A stretch of 64,000 nt of DNA from Pseudopyrenochaeta lycopersici (GCA_003313425.1 NHZP01000051.1:282062-346061), one strand, 5' to 3'. Shown: positions 43,490 through 55,198, counted from the stretch's first letter. Translations and numbers: made by a program. Notes: generated by a model not told the origin, from the sequence alone.

Positions 43490-44395
43490 TACCCTTTTAC
43501 AACTGGAGCATTTTTATCGATACATTGAGCTTATCCATTCTTTCGCATCCTGAAGCACTTTACCGGCAGTCAATTTCCCCTCGATAAATACTCTATGTAC
43601 ATACGAATAACTACCAATATATCCTCTGCAACTTGGGGTGTGGGACCTTTGATTGCATCTTGACGTCAGCATCACTCAGCATCGACACCACTCAGCACAG
43701 AAACCCAATCGGCAAGGGCATCACTCAGCATCGAACCACCCAGCATCAGTCACATGGCCTTAAGCTACTTGGAATGTAAGTGGCCTATAAGCTTATGTTA
43801 TGGTGAGCAGCCTTTCTGGCATAATTTTCTGCTAAGATCGTTCATTCTCCCAACCAGCATGACCTCCTCGCAACGTGTAAAGTCTGACCGACGAGCAAGG
43901 GCAAAGCAAGATGCGAATAATTATCGAAGACTTTGCAGGACTCTTTACAAGAAACTGGAATATATGTGCCGTAATTATAAGGCTGAGATTTACTTCATAG
44001 CCTGTCGCAACGGTCGCATCAATGGCTTTAGATCCACGGATGAAAGAGGTGACGTCTGGGTACCACCGACTGAAGCTATCCTTGTAAGACCCTTTTCTTT
44101 TCTCTCCATACACGGCGCTGAAATGTTTAGGATCAGTTATACCCTCCTCCGATGATCAAGAAGGCATCACGATATCACCAAGCTTAACCATCATGGGAAC
44201 CGAAGATGTCTCTGCATCCATACGCGGACAAGAGGTGTGATTAGAGAGTTTGGCGGATTATTTAGAACTCTACGTTGGTTACGACTTAAGACGACTCTAC
44301 GTCTTAGAGACGACCACGCGAAGTCTTGATGCTATGGATAAGTAATCGAGCTATATAATCATTTCAATGATAATGGGCGTACATGGATTGGCTGG
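43490..44395 (+). repeat. Dispersed unit A (MADS-like gene region), without MITE-2
   Basis: Similar over its length to 48424-49438 and its mirror 59520-60540. At 44258-44270 it shows the empty site (TTTAGAACTCTACG) that is occupied by MITE-2 in the other copies. Confidence 0.75.
43859..44155 (+). CDS. Small MADS-box-like protein (degenerate SRF-type domain)
   Basis: A 98-aa frame starting MTSSQRVKSDRRARAKQ. The run of Arg/Lys followed by NNYRRLCRTLYKKLEYMCRNYKAEIYFIACRNGRINGFRS and WVPPTEAIL resembles the short MADS-like proteins of Pleosporales, with a basic DNA-binding part and the beta strands that follow. Similarity is judged by eye. The frame might continue through an intron after residue 78, where a GTAAGA donor occurs (TGAAGCTATCCTTGTAAGAC). 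The array CACTCAGCATCGA lies just upstream at 43666-43756. Function is unproven; a DNA-binding role is inferred. Confidence 0.45.
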   Translation: MTSSQRVKSDRRARAKQDANNYRRLCRTLYKKLEYMCRNYKAEIYFIACRNGRINGFRSTDERGDVWVPPTEAILVRPFSFLSIHGAEMFRISYTLLR

Positions 44396-44831
44396 GCTTA
44401 ATGGTTGAAGTGACTAAGGTAGATCATAACAGCAACGATTAGGCGAATCGTTATGATTGGTTACGGCCTTTGCCTTGGTTAGAGTCTTTCGTTAAGGAAA
44501 TGGCCTTATTTTGAGTGACTGGTCTTAGACCTGATCCAACCAACATAAATGTGGGAAAGGCGGACTGAAAAATAAAAATTGCCCTCTACCTACATTCTGA
44601 GAACACAACACGCTGCATACCAGAAGGTCTCTTCATGTTCAGCAAGAGAAACATCCTTTGGTTTCGCCCGTAATGGGCTAAGGAACCCGAATGTTGTAGG
44701 CAGATGTGGGTTTGGTGGGTACCCCATGTCGTAGTCTCGTAGGCTTGACCAGACTCGGTATTGTGCAGCCTACTCGCTTGTCGACTCAATGTGCCCAGTC
44801 ATCTTCACTTCGAGAGCGGAAGGTGTAGATA
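44396..44831. other. No gene recognised
   Basis: The ORF at 44586-44789 (minus strand) has no features. The stretch ends at the MITE-1 copy and just before the left palindrome arm. Confidence 0.5.
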
Positions 44832-45069
44832 CAGTCGCTAGCGAATGCGGCTTCACCCTTGCAAAAAGCTGCAACACCGTTTCACGCCGATCTGCTAGCA
44901 AGTGCGCTTAGCCCCACCTTCCGTACGTGGTTAAAGCGCTAACCGTCAGCATTAACCAAACGATATTATTGGTCAGCGGTCGACAATACCTGGGCCAGAC
45001 CCATGTTTGGCTGATCGGCTCCAGTTGGTGTTGCGCCTGCAAAGGTGAAGCCGCATTCGCTAAGCACTG
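44832..45069 (+). mobile_element. MITE-1 copy 2 (longer variant)
   Basis: 238 bp flanked by TA (44830-44831 and 45070-45071). The inverted repeats are CAGTCGCTAGCGAATGCGG and CAGTGCTTAGCGAATGCGG. The palindrome arm begins inside it at about 44950. Confidence 0.85.
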
Positions 45070-45889
45070 TAGCAGCGTATCATCTACGTTCAATTACTGT
45101 AGGACAATGTTGTTGCACCATCGGCTTGGTGGATTGCTGAAGTGACGATGAATGAGGTGTTGGCACCGGCAAGAGGCTTTTGCGTCCACAGTAGCTATCC
45201 CGCCGGTATTCGGCCGAACAGGGGCTCTCCCGTGACTATCCAGTGAGGGCCCGTAACCACTGCCAAGACACGCCAACTCAGCACTCAGCATGTACCCTCC
45301 AAGAGAGTTTCTTGTGGGGCTTAACACTGCGGTCGGCACAGGGGAAACTAAGCACAATGGCAGGACAAGTTTGCAGAGACTGAGCCGTGCAGCTGAAGGA
45401 GCCAAAGTGGCACACCTTATAAAAATTCTCCAGAAAGATGCTAACGCAGCGTCGACTGCCCGCGAGTGTGACGTTCGACATGCAGCATACCAATTCCACT
45501 AGTTACCACACTGCCGGGCCGTTAGGCCGAGCGCCACTAATGGACAGTTAGCGACTGTGCCGACTGGGTGCCGGAATGGCCGCATAGTTGTTGAGTCACG
45601 TTACCAGCGGTTGACGCCCCTGGGGGCTGTGTTTGTGGGTCAGCGCCGAGCCGCGGACGGGATGGGCGGCGGAATTCCGGGATAGTGAGCTTCTTAGGCT
45701 AGGGCGGACCGACCCCTGCCATTTGACTTCGGACGCATGCCTCTCAGATCGAATGCAGACGAATAACCTGAACCTTTGAATACGAAGGGCAGGGACTAGG
45801 TCTCTCTATGTCGTGCATTGGGAATCTCCGATCGGAGAGCTGTGGGACCTTGAGAGGCTGAGTGACATGTGTAGGCGGAAAGGCAGGTA
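45070..45889. other. Arm sequence without recognised gene
   Basis: Mirrored at 63063-63879. ORFs such as 45278-45499 change frame between arms through homopolymer differences (GGGG versus GGG near 45316) and have no recognised motif. Confidence 0.5.
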
Positions 45890-46081
45890 CAGTCGTTAGC
45901 GATTGCGGCTTCACCCCTACATACTGCTGCGCAACGGTTTTGAACAGCCCCACCTTCCGTATATGGCTTAGCGCTTGATGTCTGTTGCAAAACAGTCGAT
46001 GTGATTGGTCAATCGTTGAGCTAATGTGACTGGTTTCTGGAATGCTCCCTGCAGGGGTGAAGCCGCAATCGCTAATGACTG
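45890..46081 (+). mobile_element. MITE-1 copy 3 (left arm)
   Basis: 192 bp, flanked by TA at 45888-45889 and 46082-46083, with CAGTCGTTAGCGATTGCGG and CAGTCATTAGCGATTGCGG ends. Confidence 0.9.
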
Positions 46082-46083
46082 TA

Positions 46084-46506
46084 TACCTTCCTCCTGACCA
46101 GCGCTCCGTCGCATTCAAAGGTGGGGTAGGAAGCCCGCTAGGGGCAATTGCAATTTTTTGAGTGGGTGTGGTAAGCAGGGTGGGTAGCACCGAATCGAAG
46201 CGTACAGAGGGTGAGGACGACGGAGACGGTCTGTGTGACTGTAGTGTTGTGTATCACCGATGGTAGGATGCGGTATATTCGAGTCAATTCGCGATAGGGT
46301 GATGCCGTTCGGTCCAAGGGTTTGTTGAAGTAAGTTAGGACGTTCTGAATGTGGTCAGTTGATGACGGAATCCATCGACGACTAGTCGACCGTCGCTGCG
46401 TGTCATTTCTGTCGCGTTTGGTTGTGCCTCATCTCATTAACTTTAACGGCCGCAGCTGAGGGATGCGCAGTGGACTACAGGAAAGCTGCGGCCAGTAGTG
46501 GATGTT
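46084..46506. other. No gene recognised (left arm)
   Basis: Non-coding in appearance; mirrored at 62446-62868. Confidence 0.5.
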
Positions 46507-46511
46507 ATTTT

Positions 46512-46754
46512 TGTTGGTATGGGTACTCTAATAATGTGGCACATGTGATGCAATTCTCAATAGACTTAAAATTATCTCTATTTTGAGTTGTCTCTCACTC
46601 TTCTACAGAGCGCAACCTGCTCCTTTATATCTACGGTCTTAGCTTCAGCTCTTCGGTCTGGCCGACGGTGAATCCGATATTCTCGGTCTCACCGAAAGTA
46701 TGGAATTTCGGTCTCTCCGATCAGATATCACCGTACTTTCTAGACCTGTCAACA
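46512..46754 (-). repeat. Solo LTR (Copia-2 family) with target duplication, left arm
   Basis: 243 bp, TGTTGGTATGGG...CTGTCAACA, flanked by ATTTT at 46507-46511 and 46755-46759. This is the clearest solo LTR of the family and shows its true ends. Confidence 0.95.
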
Positions 46755-46971
46755 ATTTTGATCCTGTCATGAAAGTGATTGATGTTTCTGCCGCAGGAGA
46801 AGCTTTGCGCATCTCTTGGCACCCAAGGTCGGCCCGTGGATTTGCCGATCCAAATCCCTCCAAGAAACGGCTCGAAGTCACCAACTCCACCCCAACGCCG
46901 CCGCGACCTGGACGCTCGGAATATGAAGGCATGCAAAATCTTAAACCCTAGCCTCGGATGCCAGGCAAAGA

Positions 46972-47745
46972 ATGTCGTCCTCGACAGTGTTGGCCCCGCT
47001 GACGTTCGGCGTGTCAGCAAGTCATCAACACGCTAAGCTCCCGTCCTATCCACAGCTACCGCCACGTTCACATCGACCTCACCGTCCATCAACACTAAGG
47101 CATGGTGTACAATCAAGTCTGTTGCCTGAACAGGGCTCGGCTCATCACGATGACGAGCTAGATCCGGACGCATCCGAAGAAGCGGATCGATCGCCGCAAA
47201 TCTTCATGCCATCTTTCAATGCATTCCCGACTACCCAGATAGCAAGCAGATCCGCAGGACGCCTAGGCACACTCACAATAACCGACCGCTCGCTTTTACC
47301 CTCGCTTGTCATCCATGTTGATCGGGCTTCAAACTGGTGGGGGCGAAAGGCAGGAAATACGATGGACATGCGAATTCCCAAGGTCGCTTTTGTGATTTTC
47401 TGGTATGCACCTGGTCATCTTCACCACAACGTCGTTCGGGAAGCATTCGAGCGAGGCAATGTCAAGGACATCGCAGACTTTCTGAGGCCGGGCATCATGA
47501 CCCAGGCGACTTTTGGCATTCGCGTCAACCGCATTCGTTTAAGACAGACGGATCATCAAGGTCGGATACTGTACGGAGATCTTCATACAGGCGATGTAAT
47601 ACAGGTCTATTGTGACTCGATCAAGGGAGAATACTTGGAGTTCAAATGTAATTTCAATGTCGGTTGGGGCAAGGACCGCCGAGGGAATACAGCTAAATTT
47701 CAGGTTAAGGTTGATAAGAGAAGTCTTCTCTACCGGGCGGGTTGA
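46972..47745 (+). CDS. Hypothetical fungal protein (left-arm copy, open frame)
   Basis: A 257-aa frame starting MSSSTVLAPLTFG. The first 80 residues are Pro/Ser/His-rich. The rest looks folded, with LVIHVDRASNWWGRK, KVAFVIFWYAPGHLHHNVVREAF, FGIRVNRIRLRQTD and a final KFQVKVDKRS. I do not recognise the family. No signal peptide is seen. The mirror copy at 61983-61211 has one G fewer at the GATGGACATG site (61591), which breaks the frame at residue about 131, so this copy or its consensus is the better guide to the gene. Confidence 0.5.
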   Translation: MSSSTVLAPLTFGVSASHQHAKLPSYPQLPPRSHRPHRPSTLRHGVQSSLLPEQGSAHHDDELDPDASEEADRSPQIFMPSFNAFPTTQIASRSAGRLGTLTITDRSLLPSLVIHVDRASNWWGRKAGNTMDMRIPKVAFVIFWYAPGHLHHNVVREAFERGNVKDIADFLRPGIMTQATFGIRVNRIRLRQTDHQGRILYGDLHTGDVIQVYCDSIKGEYLEFKCNFNVGWGKDRRGNTAKFQVKVDKRSLLYRAG

Positions 47746-48423
47746 GGTCATTGTACTGTTGGACACAAGAATAAAGAAGAGGATGGAGTACATGGCCCGC
47801 TGGTCAGCAGGATTGCTGTACTGGAGCTGCACAAGCGGTGCGAGGTATAGCTAAATGTTGACGAGGAGGGGGTTGCAGTGACTGCTCCCATGTCTTATTT
47901 GACGTAATCGCCTTCAACTCAATGGCTAAATACCACCCTAGTTGGGTTCACTCGGCGACTGGGTTCGACAACACGCCTGTAGAGTTGATTGAGGCGGAAG
48001 TTCCTGCAGCAGCTGTCGCTTCTCGGCTTGCTTTCGATCTCCTGCTACCTGCTGAGGCTAGGAATGACCCCATTGCGAGGCGAGAGAGTAATGCTGACTC
48101 GTTGAAAAGACGTGGCTTTTCGTTTCTGTTCTTTGTCAACGGTATGAAAGCAACGCAGAGTCTGTATGTCGTACGGCATCGACGGAGCGATATCTGATGC
48201 TGTAACGGCAGTAAATAGGTACGTAGCCCAGATTGCCCAGGGAGGGAACTGCAAAATGCGCAATACTCGAGCGAGCTGCACAAAACCAGTCAGTAGTGTA
48301 CAAAATTAGGTGGTGTCATTGATGGTGGTGTCATTGATGGCGGTGTTTTTGCGGTGCCAAGAAATGCCCTAACGATCCGCTTAGGTTAACGATTCGCTTG
48401 TGAAATACGTTATGCACATCCTT
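47746..48423. other. Arm sequence with a possible small secreted protein on the minus strand
   Basis: On the minus strand a frame begins at 48281 (MQLARVLRILQF...) with a hydrophobic segment ending AVTASD, like a signal peptide. In this arm it ends at 48045; in the right arm (60676-61008) one C fewer extends it to 110 aa. Nothing else supports it. Confidence 0.3.
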
Positions 48424-48693
48424 ACTCGTTTACAGCTCGAGCATTTTTATCAATACATTGAACTTGTCCATTCTTTCGCATCCTGAATAATTCCATGGCC
48501 AGTCAATTTCTCCAAGGTCATTACGAATATAAACTCTGCAACTTGTGGTTTGGGACCTTTGAACGCATCTTGACGTCAGCATCACTCACACCACCCAGCG
48601 CCAGTCACATGCCCTTAGTTATTTGGCATGTAAACTATCTGGTGAGCTGCCTTTCTGGCATAATTTTCTGCTACGGTCGTTCTCCCCATCATC

Positions 48694-48864
48694 ATGACCT
48701 CCTCGCAACGTGTAAAGTCTGACTTACGAGCAAGGGCAAAGCAAGATGCAAATAATTACCGAAGACTTTGCAGGGCCCTTTACAAGAAACTAGAAAAGAT
48801 GTGTCGTAATTATAAGGCTGAGATTTACTTCGTAGCCTGTCGTAACGGTCGTATCTGGCTTTAG
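48694..48864 (+). pseudogene. Truncated copy of the MADS-like gene
   Basis: Starts MTSSQRVKSDLRARAKQ like 43859. A small deletion relative to copy A (after CGTAACGGTCGTATC) creates a stop after 56 residues. Mirrored at 60263-60093. Confidence 0.6.
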
Positions 48865-49097
48865 ATCCACGGATGAAAGTGGTGACTTCTGGGTACCACC
48901 GTCTCAATCTATCCTTGCATGACCCTTTTTTCTCTCCATACGCGGGGCTGAAATGTTTAGGATCAGTTATACCCCCCTCCGATGATCAGGACGGCATCAC
49001 GGTATCGCCAAGCTCAATCAGTTCGAACCGAAGATGTCTCTTCATCCATGCGCGGACAAGAAGCGTGATTAGAGAACTTGGCGGATTATTGAGAACT

Positions 49098-49315
49098 TGT
49101 CAGATACAAGGAGAAGCTTAGGTGTACTGCATAGGAACGAGCTATCAATAGTAGGACTGATAACTACTACGATCTGCGGAACCTCCGGAAGCAGAGGAGA
49201 TATAGGAAAAAGCGGGGGACAGGACACGAACAAGAGAATGATCATTTTTTCGACACCTCATCTATCATCTCAATCATCAATTTCCGCTAAGCGCATTTCA
49301 GCATTCCATCTGACA
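49098..49315 (+). mobile_element. MITE-2, complete copy (left arm)
   Basis: 218 bp with perfect 8-bp terminal inverted repeats TGTCAGAT/ATCTGACA. It is flanked by GAACT at 49093-49097 and 49316-49320. The homologous unit at 44258-44270 shows the unoccupied site with one GAACT. An ORF through it (49097-49357) is incidental. Confidence 0.9.
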
Positions 49316-49438
49316 GAACTATATGTCGATTACGACTTACGACGAATTTACGTCTAAGAAACGACTACGCGAGTCCCGGTGCCTTTGGATTAATAATCGA
49401 GCTACAAATGCAAAGCATTTCATGGTAACGGGCGTATG

Positions 49439-50040
49439 CCATGACTTGGTCGTTTCCAGCCAATGCTGTTTTTGGATTGGACTAGATTAGATTTAGATTT
49501 GGGGCTCCTGGAGCTCCAACCCAAACATGGCTTGGCTCGCCTCATAGGGTATGGTCAACTGGATCTATTGGAGCTCCAATCCAATCCAATCCAATCCAAT
49601 AACATCAATTTTCCAGGGATGCGAGCAGAGAAAACTGAAGTCAGTCGCTTTGAGAAGTCATCTAACAGTGGGCGCAAACGCGGCTTGGAGCAGATTAAGC
49701 AGGATCTCGATAGTTCCTTGCGGTCAGAATTTTTGTCGCTTGTCTCCAATCGCACGATTTGATAGATTGACGTACTAGCATACAAACCCAAATCACTGTA
49801 ATGAGCCTGAATCCGAGATGGAAGCGATTTTCTCAAAACAAAAAGCGTAGTTCGTATGGTAATAAGTTATATAAGAACTCCACTATGAGACAGTGTAAAC
49901 CAACAAAGTATTTTCTTTTGCCTCATCTGAAACAGAACGGTCTGGATGGGAGTCCTAGAAGAGAGTCTCGGGCGAAGTACGATCACCATTTCTGGTAGGT
50001 CCAATAATGGTTTCGCTCAATTGGAGGAGTACATCTGAAG
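49439..50040. other. No gene recognised; CCAAT repeat and AT-rich sequence
   Basis: Contains the CCAAT microsatellite and paired GAGCTCCA motifs. ORFs here are short and without features. Mirrored at 58919-59520. Confidence 0.5.
49576..49600 (+). repeat. (CCAAT)5 microsatellite
   Basis: Five perfect CCAAT units in a region rich in GGAGCTCC; mirrored as (ATTGG)5 near 59360-59384. Confidence 0.9.
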
Positions 50041-50942
50041 TCAATATTCGAGATCATCTTTCTGAACCCTCGGTCCGAAGATCCAGTCTGTGGACAAGAT
50101 TAGCAAGCTACGTTTTGCTAAAGAAAGATTGCTAGACTCACATTGTGCAGCGTACTTCACATTTATTTCCGGTTCCTGGCCCATACACGTTACAGGTATA
50201 CTGCCACCGGCTGTCTCAATACGATAGACAGTGTCGATACCGCCTCGTGATAGATTTTTGGGATCTGTCAGAAAAAGCCACTTTAGCTGCGGACCTACGC
50301 CAGCCCATGGGTGAGAGGATATAGGTGCATCTGTCTCCTCGGATTTGTGAACTATAGCAATAGGATATGATGATTGGTCGAACTGGTCGAGCGCGAAGGT
50401 CGGTAGATATTGACTGAAGTAGTGATGACCGATCGGTTGCTGGAAATTTGGGCATTGTAGAATTTCACCAAGCCGTTCAAGCCAGGGGCTCGCATCGAGA
50501 GCGAACCTAGACACGAAGCTGATGGTCGCTTGTGCAAGGTCGTTGTCTATCAAGCATGTGCCAATATCGTAAAGTTGAGCTCCATTAGTGTCAGCATACA
50601 TAATTACAGGAGAAGCCTTTCCATAGAAACAACGTTCGAGCACACAGACACTTCATCCCTGTGTCGTAGCGTTTTTAGGATTGCTATTTTCACCGCTGGA
50701 TCGCTTACCATTTGCGCCGGTCGTGCCAGGAACATCGTTCTCATCTCCACTTGTGCAAGTATAATTCTGTGTACCGATGCCGAGCAGTACGTATTTGAGG
50801 TCCACGTCTAGGTCGGTTGGTGAAGGCAAGGCGCTTGTCGGCATCAACTTGACCAGCCCAGAAAGGTCGACAACGCAGCCGTAGAGCTCGGAAGCAGAAT
50901 GAGAGTGGAGGGAAAAAATAAAAGTCTGAAGTGCTGCTTCAT
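50041..50942 (-). CDS. DUF3455 protein (left-arm copy)
   Basis: Exons around 50942-50703, 50593-50139 and 50093-50041, joined by two introns, give the DUF3455 pattern: YVLLGIGTQNYTC, ending TGAN, then QLYDIGTCLIDNDLAQ, QPIGHHYFSQYLPTFALDQ, WLFLTDPKNLSRGGIDTVYR, ETAGGSIPVTCMGQ and AAQYWIFGPRVQ. The N-terminal ATG at 50942 (MKQHFRLLFFPS) reads like a signal peptide, but the frame slips by one base near a run of six T before the conserved part. These proteins are usually secreted; function unknown. In this arm EINVKYAAQ is in frame; the right-arm copy loses it through one missing C. Confidence 0.68.
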
Positions 50943-51426
50943 GGTCAATTTGAGCAGGGTGTAGTGGCCCAGACTTGATGGTGGATGCAGAAGTAGTGTG
51001 ACAAAGCGAGCATAATGTATATGCTGAAGGCAACGGAAGGAGCAAGATGTGAGCTTCGATGGTGGTGTCATGCTGAGCGGTGACAGGCAGAGTGGTGGCA
51101 TTCTGAGTGGTGGTATGCTGAGTCGTGCCCAGTGGTGCCCAGTGGTGCCATATGTCGCCAAGTGTTGCCAAAGTAGTGCTGTTCTGATCGGCACAAAATC
51201 AACTAGTACAGTATGTACTGTCTTGTAAGTACATATCAGTCTGACCAGAACCGTAGTCTGGCCAGAACCGAGCCATTGAATCATGCACGCTGTACGTGAA
51301 AAACTTTCAATATCGATTTTTCGCAAGCTCTAAATTGGTCTAGTTTCCACTCGCATAGAAAGTTGGTTAGTCCGGAGGTTTTGCAACCACACCAGATTGG
51401 TGGTTGCTGGTGAACGCTTGAACTAC
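50943..51426. other. No gene recognised; CACTCAGCAT-type repeats at 51060-51160
   Basis: Between the convergently placed Est1-like gene end and the DUF3455 start. Holds a cluster of GGTGGTATGCTGAGT-type motifs, mirrored at 57790-57905. Confidence 0.55.
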
Positions 51427-53762
51427 CTAGGGAAAGCTGTTGCTAAGCGAGAACGGGCCAGCGTGGGATTGCGCAAAACAGTAGCGCCGGACATCAAGGA
51501 CAGTCTGAGAGCCAATAACTGAAAATGTATGAGACTCCTTATCGTATGAGATCCAGTGTGAGTACTGCAAGCCAATGTTAAAACGCCCAAGTTTCATCAT
51601 GATCACGGCACTTACCGTAGAAAGTTGAAACCCGAGCCTAAGCACCCTCTCCATGCGACTCTTCACTGTGCTCGGCAGTTCCAAGTATCTCTCCTCTTCA
51701 TCATGCCTCTGTCAAACCACTTTGTGGGGAAGTATTCTTGAGCCCATATCAATCCCCTTACAAGATAATCCTCAGGTAGTGGGAGCTCGTCACCTCTCTC
51801 ACCATCGCCGGGAAATACATCGGTAGCGAGCAACGTATTGATGTCCTGTCCTTGGCTCTGGCTTTGTGCTTGGTACTGGATTTGATCTTCGGTCTTGACT
51901 AGCGTATTGAGAAAGGCAACTAATTCAACCCAAGGAACGTTCATAAGAAGCTGAGAAACATATTTACTAGCAGCACAAGTAGTAAGAAAAAGAGAGCATG
52001 ACGTGTACGTGAGGAAGCACGTTTCTGTCGCCAATGCGGAGGAGGACGAGGGGCAAACGTATCGTTGGTGATAGACTTGGCGTGAACAAAGGTGGGTTGC
52101 GACAAAAGGGCGGTAATTTTTGAAGGAATCTCGATTTCGGTAATCGATGGTTCTAACGAATCCTGATCATCGGGAGATGCTGTGCGTCTATCGTCAGGAT
52201 TACTTGGGGGTAAATTCTTGACTTTCTCGTACTGTTGCGTAAGAAAGACCTGGCGAAGGGCGTTGTCGTCGACTCCGTAATCAAACCAGCCGGCAATGTT
52301 GGTGACAGCGATGTAAACACCCTGCTCCTTCCACTTTGCTGTGACGCGGCCAATATGGTTATCCAGATTGGCTGTGAAGTCTTGCATACAATTTCCAAAT
52401 TTTTCTAGTTGCGACTTATCGAAAAGATATGCATGAGCCCTGATGAAGTGTGAGTCGATTGGCAGAGCGTGTGAGTAGGTTGATGGACCACCCTTATCAA
52501 GGTAGTGATCCAAGAGGGTAAGTATCGAATCACGAGCATTAAAAAATGGTTTGACGCAAGTCAAAGACCTGGAGTAGTAATACAGCTGTTGCAGCGCATT
52601 TGGGACGCGCCAAAATCGCCAGGTGGTGATAGAGACGTCCTACAGTAGAATTCTTGTCAGCGGCCTTGGTATACCAGAAACGCGCTACACCTGCCCATGT
52701 CTCACGGTCTCGGATGTCTTCGTCCTCAATGGCCATACGATACCGCCCAAGGTCCCCTAAACATTCTATCCAAGTGTCCTCGAAAGCTGGCACCGTCTCA
52801 TATAGAAGAGCCATCATCTGATAGGCCAAATAAATAAAGGCCAGCATATAGTCTATACTGTCAGGAAGACGGCGGCGGAGTAGCTCTAAAAATGAGTGGA
52901 TCCCATGTTTCCACATCCGCGCAGGCATTGAGTATTTAGCTGCAAGCCGACGAAGGGCAGGTGAAGCAGAAGGGTGCTGGGAAGCCCAAAAGAAATCATG
53001 GTGTTCATGGAGCAGCGTACGATGAAGAGCGATTAACGCTTGCCAATGATCTGAAACTAACTTGGTATGAGAATTATCTTGGCAGCAGCAGCTTGGGCAC
53101 GGTCGACGTGAATACATTTGGTTTCGACCATGGTTAAGCCAGCGTAAATGGACTTCATTTCGGATGCAAGCTGCTCTTGAGATATCGGGGAATTGTCTGG
53201 CTGGAGCAATAATCCAGGATAGCGAGGATCGTATCTTTGCAATTCAATAAGTCCTCGCTTGAAGTGAGTACCCTTCGTAGCTTCGGCAGAATGCTCACTT
53301 TTAGGAGGGGTCCTGTGGCTTCGGCCTCGTCCGGTCTGATGGGATTGTGTAGGGAATCTGCCTTGAAAAATCCGCATCGGCCACTTCTACATGAGAGGGA
53401 GCCTTTTCTCGGCGGCTACGGTGCTCAGAATCTGCTGGACGTTTCTTGCTAGACGGAGGTGAGGGCTGGTGTTCCTTGGCTGGGTCCAGTGAGAGGCTGG
53501 TGATATCAGGTGCAGACCGGCCTCCAGCGGTAGCATTCGATGACTGATCAGAAGTACTAAAGGTGGTCAGAATGCTCCCTGTCACACTTAAAACCCAGAC
53601 TGTGGCTGGTGCTCACCTGAGCTTTAAGGCAGCTTTCTTTATTTCAGCCCGGGCTTGACGTAGCTCTATCCCGGCGATTTCTGCACTGTGCTCAGCCTGT
53701 ACGTGATCAAAGAGCTGGTCTACGTTCTGGAATATCCTCCCATGATGGCCGGGTACGGACAT
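51427..53762 (-). pseudogene. Est1-like DNA/RNA-binding domain gene (left-arm copy, several frameshifts)
   Basis: Same gene as 55199-57534, with start ATG 53762 and end at 51427. The frame is broken near 53090, 52590, 52040 and 51700, each time by a one- or two-base difference in a short run (for example CC instead of CCC, AAA instead of AA). Domain order and residues are otherwise identical to the right arm. In one place (51690-51700) this copy has the correct frame where the right arm is shifted. It may therefore be a functional gene with consensus errors rather than a true pseudogene. Confidence 0.8.
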
Positions 53763-54370
53763 GGGAGGGCGCTAGTAGGTGGATAGTCGCCCTTCTGCGT
53801 TCGTAGTGCTGTGATAAATCGGGATTCCACAACGTCTCTGGGATTCATTCTGAGCCTATTCGACCAAAGTGTAGCTACTTTTTTCGTATTTTTGCTGTCG
53901 TTTGTGCTGATTTCCGAATATGATTGAATTTTGCGATGCTATTGGCGGTGCAAACTCGTGACTGCTCCACTGATCCCAACCTCCAGATTTGCACACTAGT
54001 GGTTTCTTTAGAGCATTACCACCCAGAGTAGTAGTACATGCGATTGTGTGCAGTTTGCGTGTCAGAATCTGCAAATACTCGGAATGAGGCTCCAACTCTT
54101 CGTTTGCGTTGAACTGGCGTTGTGCGACGGCAGGAAAAGCGATTTCGCGCACGACACAAGTCGTCAAAAGTGAAAATAAACCTGTTTGGCGGGCAGGTGG
54201 GGAAACTTCATTATATGCGGTTCTGTTACGCCCACCACCAGCTGGGGAGGCAAACAAGGCAACCGTTTTCTTGGCATATAACGTGTTCCACAAGCCAGGC
54301 GATCATACAAGCGAGGCGATCAGCCCGATTCTCACCAAAACCCATACATTGTATCTCTACAACGACCCAA
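53763..54370. other. Innermost part of the left arm
   Basis: Holds the upstream region of the Est1-like gene and a 145-aa minus-strand ORF (54293-53856) without recognised motifs. Its register differs between arms because of a GGGG/GGGGGG run (54199-54202 versus 54759-54764). Confidence 0.5.
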
Positions 54371-54591
54371 CAGGATTTCCTATGGCTTCAAACTTGGTGT
54401 TTCTTGTGTGCCTAGAGATCCTTTCTCGAGTTTCAGCTTAGTAGAACTGATAATCTTGAGATTTGTAGTTCGGCTCGAATTTGGGGGCCAAAACTCGATT
54501 TCTCAAGAATCGCTAGACTTACTACTCTTATACTCTAAATAGAGGTTGTAAAAAAGTATTCAAACGTCTTTGTACACTTTCCTAAACACCA
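54371..54591. other. Unique 221-bp centre of the palindrome
   Basis: The arms diverge abruptly after AACGACCCAA on both sides. The centre has no ORF, no recognisable adapter-like or telomeric repeat, and contains a short palindromic TCTCGAG/CTCGATTT-type stretch. Confidence 0.85.
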
Positions 54592-55198
54592 TTGGGTCGT
54601 TGTAGAGGTACAATGTATGGGTTTTGGTGAGAATCGGCTGATCGCCTCGCTTGTATGATCGCCTGGCTTGTGGAACACGTTATATGCCAAGAAAACGGTT
54701 GCCTTGTTTGCCTCCCCAGCTGGTGGTGGGCGTAACAGAACCGCATATAATGAAGTTTCCCCCCACCTGCCCGCCAAACAGGTTTATTTTCACTTTTGAC
54801 GACTTGTGTCGTGCGCGAAATCGCTTTTCCTGCCGTCGCACAACGCCAGTTCAACGCAAACGAAGAGTTGGAGCCTCATTCCGAGTATTTGCAGATTCTG
54901 ACACGCAAACTGCACACAATCGCATGTACTACTACTCTGGGTGGTAATGCTCTAAAGAAACCACTAGTGTGCAAATCTGGAGGTTGGGATCAGTGGAGCA
55001 GTCACGAGTTTGCACCGCCAATAGCATCGCAAAATTCAATCATATTCGGAAATCAGCACAAACGACAGCAAAAACGAAAAAAGTAGCTACACTTTGGTCG
55101 AATAGGCTCAGAATGAATCCCAGAGACGTTGTGGAATCCCGATTTATCACAGCACTACGAACGCAGAAGGGCGACTATCCACCTACTAGCGCCCTCCC

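Larger units (their letters stand above)
48424..49438 (+). repeat. Dispersed unit B (MADS-like region with MITE-2 insertion), left arm
   Basis: Second copy of the unit at 43490-44395. It is diverged by substitutions and small indels and carries MITE-2 at 49098-49315. Confidence 0.75.
44950..54370 (+). repeat. Left arm of a giant inverted repeat
   Basis: Collinear in reverse complement with 54592-63999. Paired positions sum to about 108963 near the centre and about 108949 at the outer end, so the net length difference is only about 14 bp. Most differences are single-base changes in homopolymer length. The outer limit may lie beyond the window. Confidence 0.97.

Noticed and set aside
49097..49357. 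An 86-aa protein encoded at 49097-49357 and mirrored at 59602-59862
   Set aside because: It lies almost wholly within MITE-2 and is shared only because the MITE is shared.
49576..49600. Telomere-like repeat (CCAAT)n
   Set aside because: Only five units, not the TTAGGG-type telomere of filamentous ascomycetes, and it is mirrored inside the palindrome arms.
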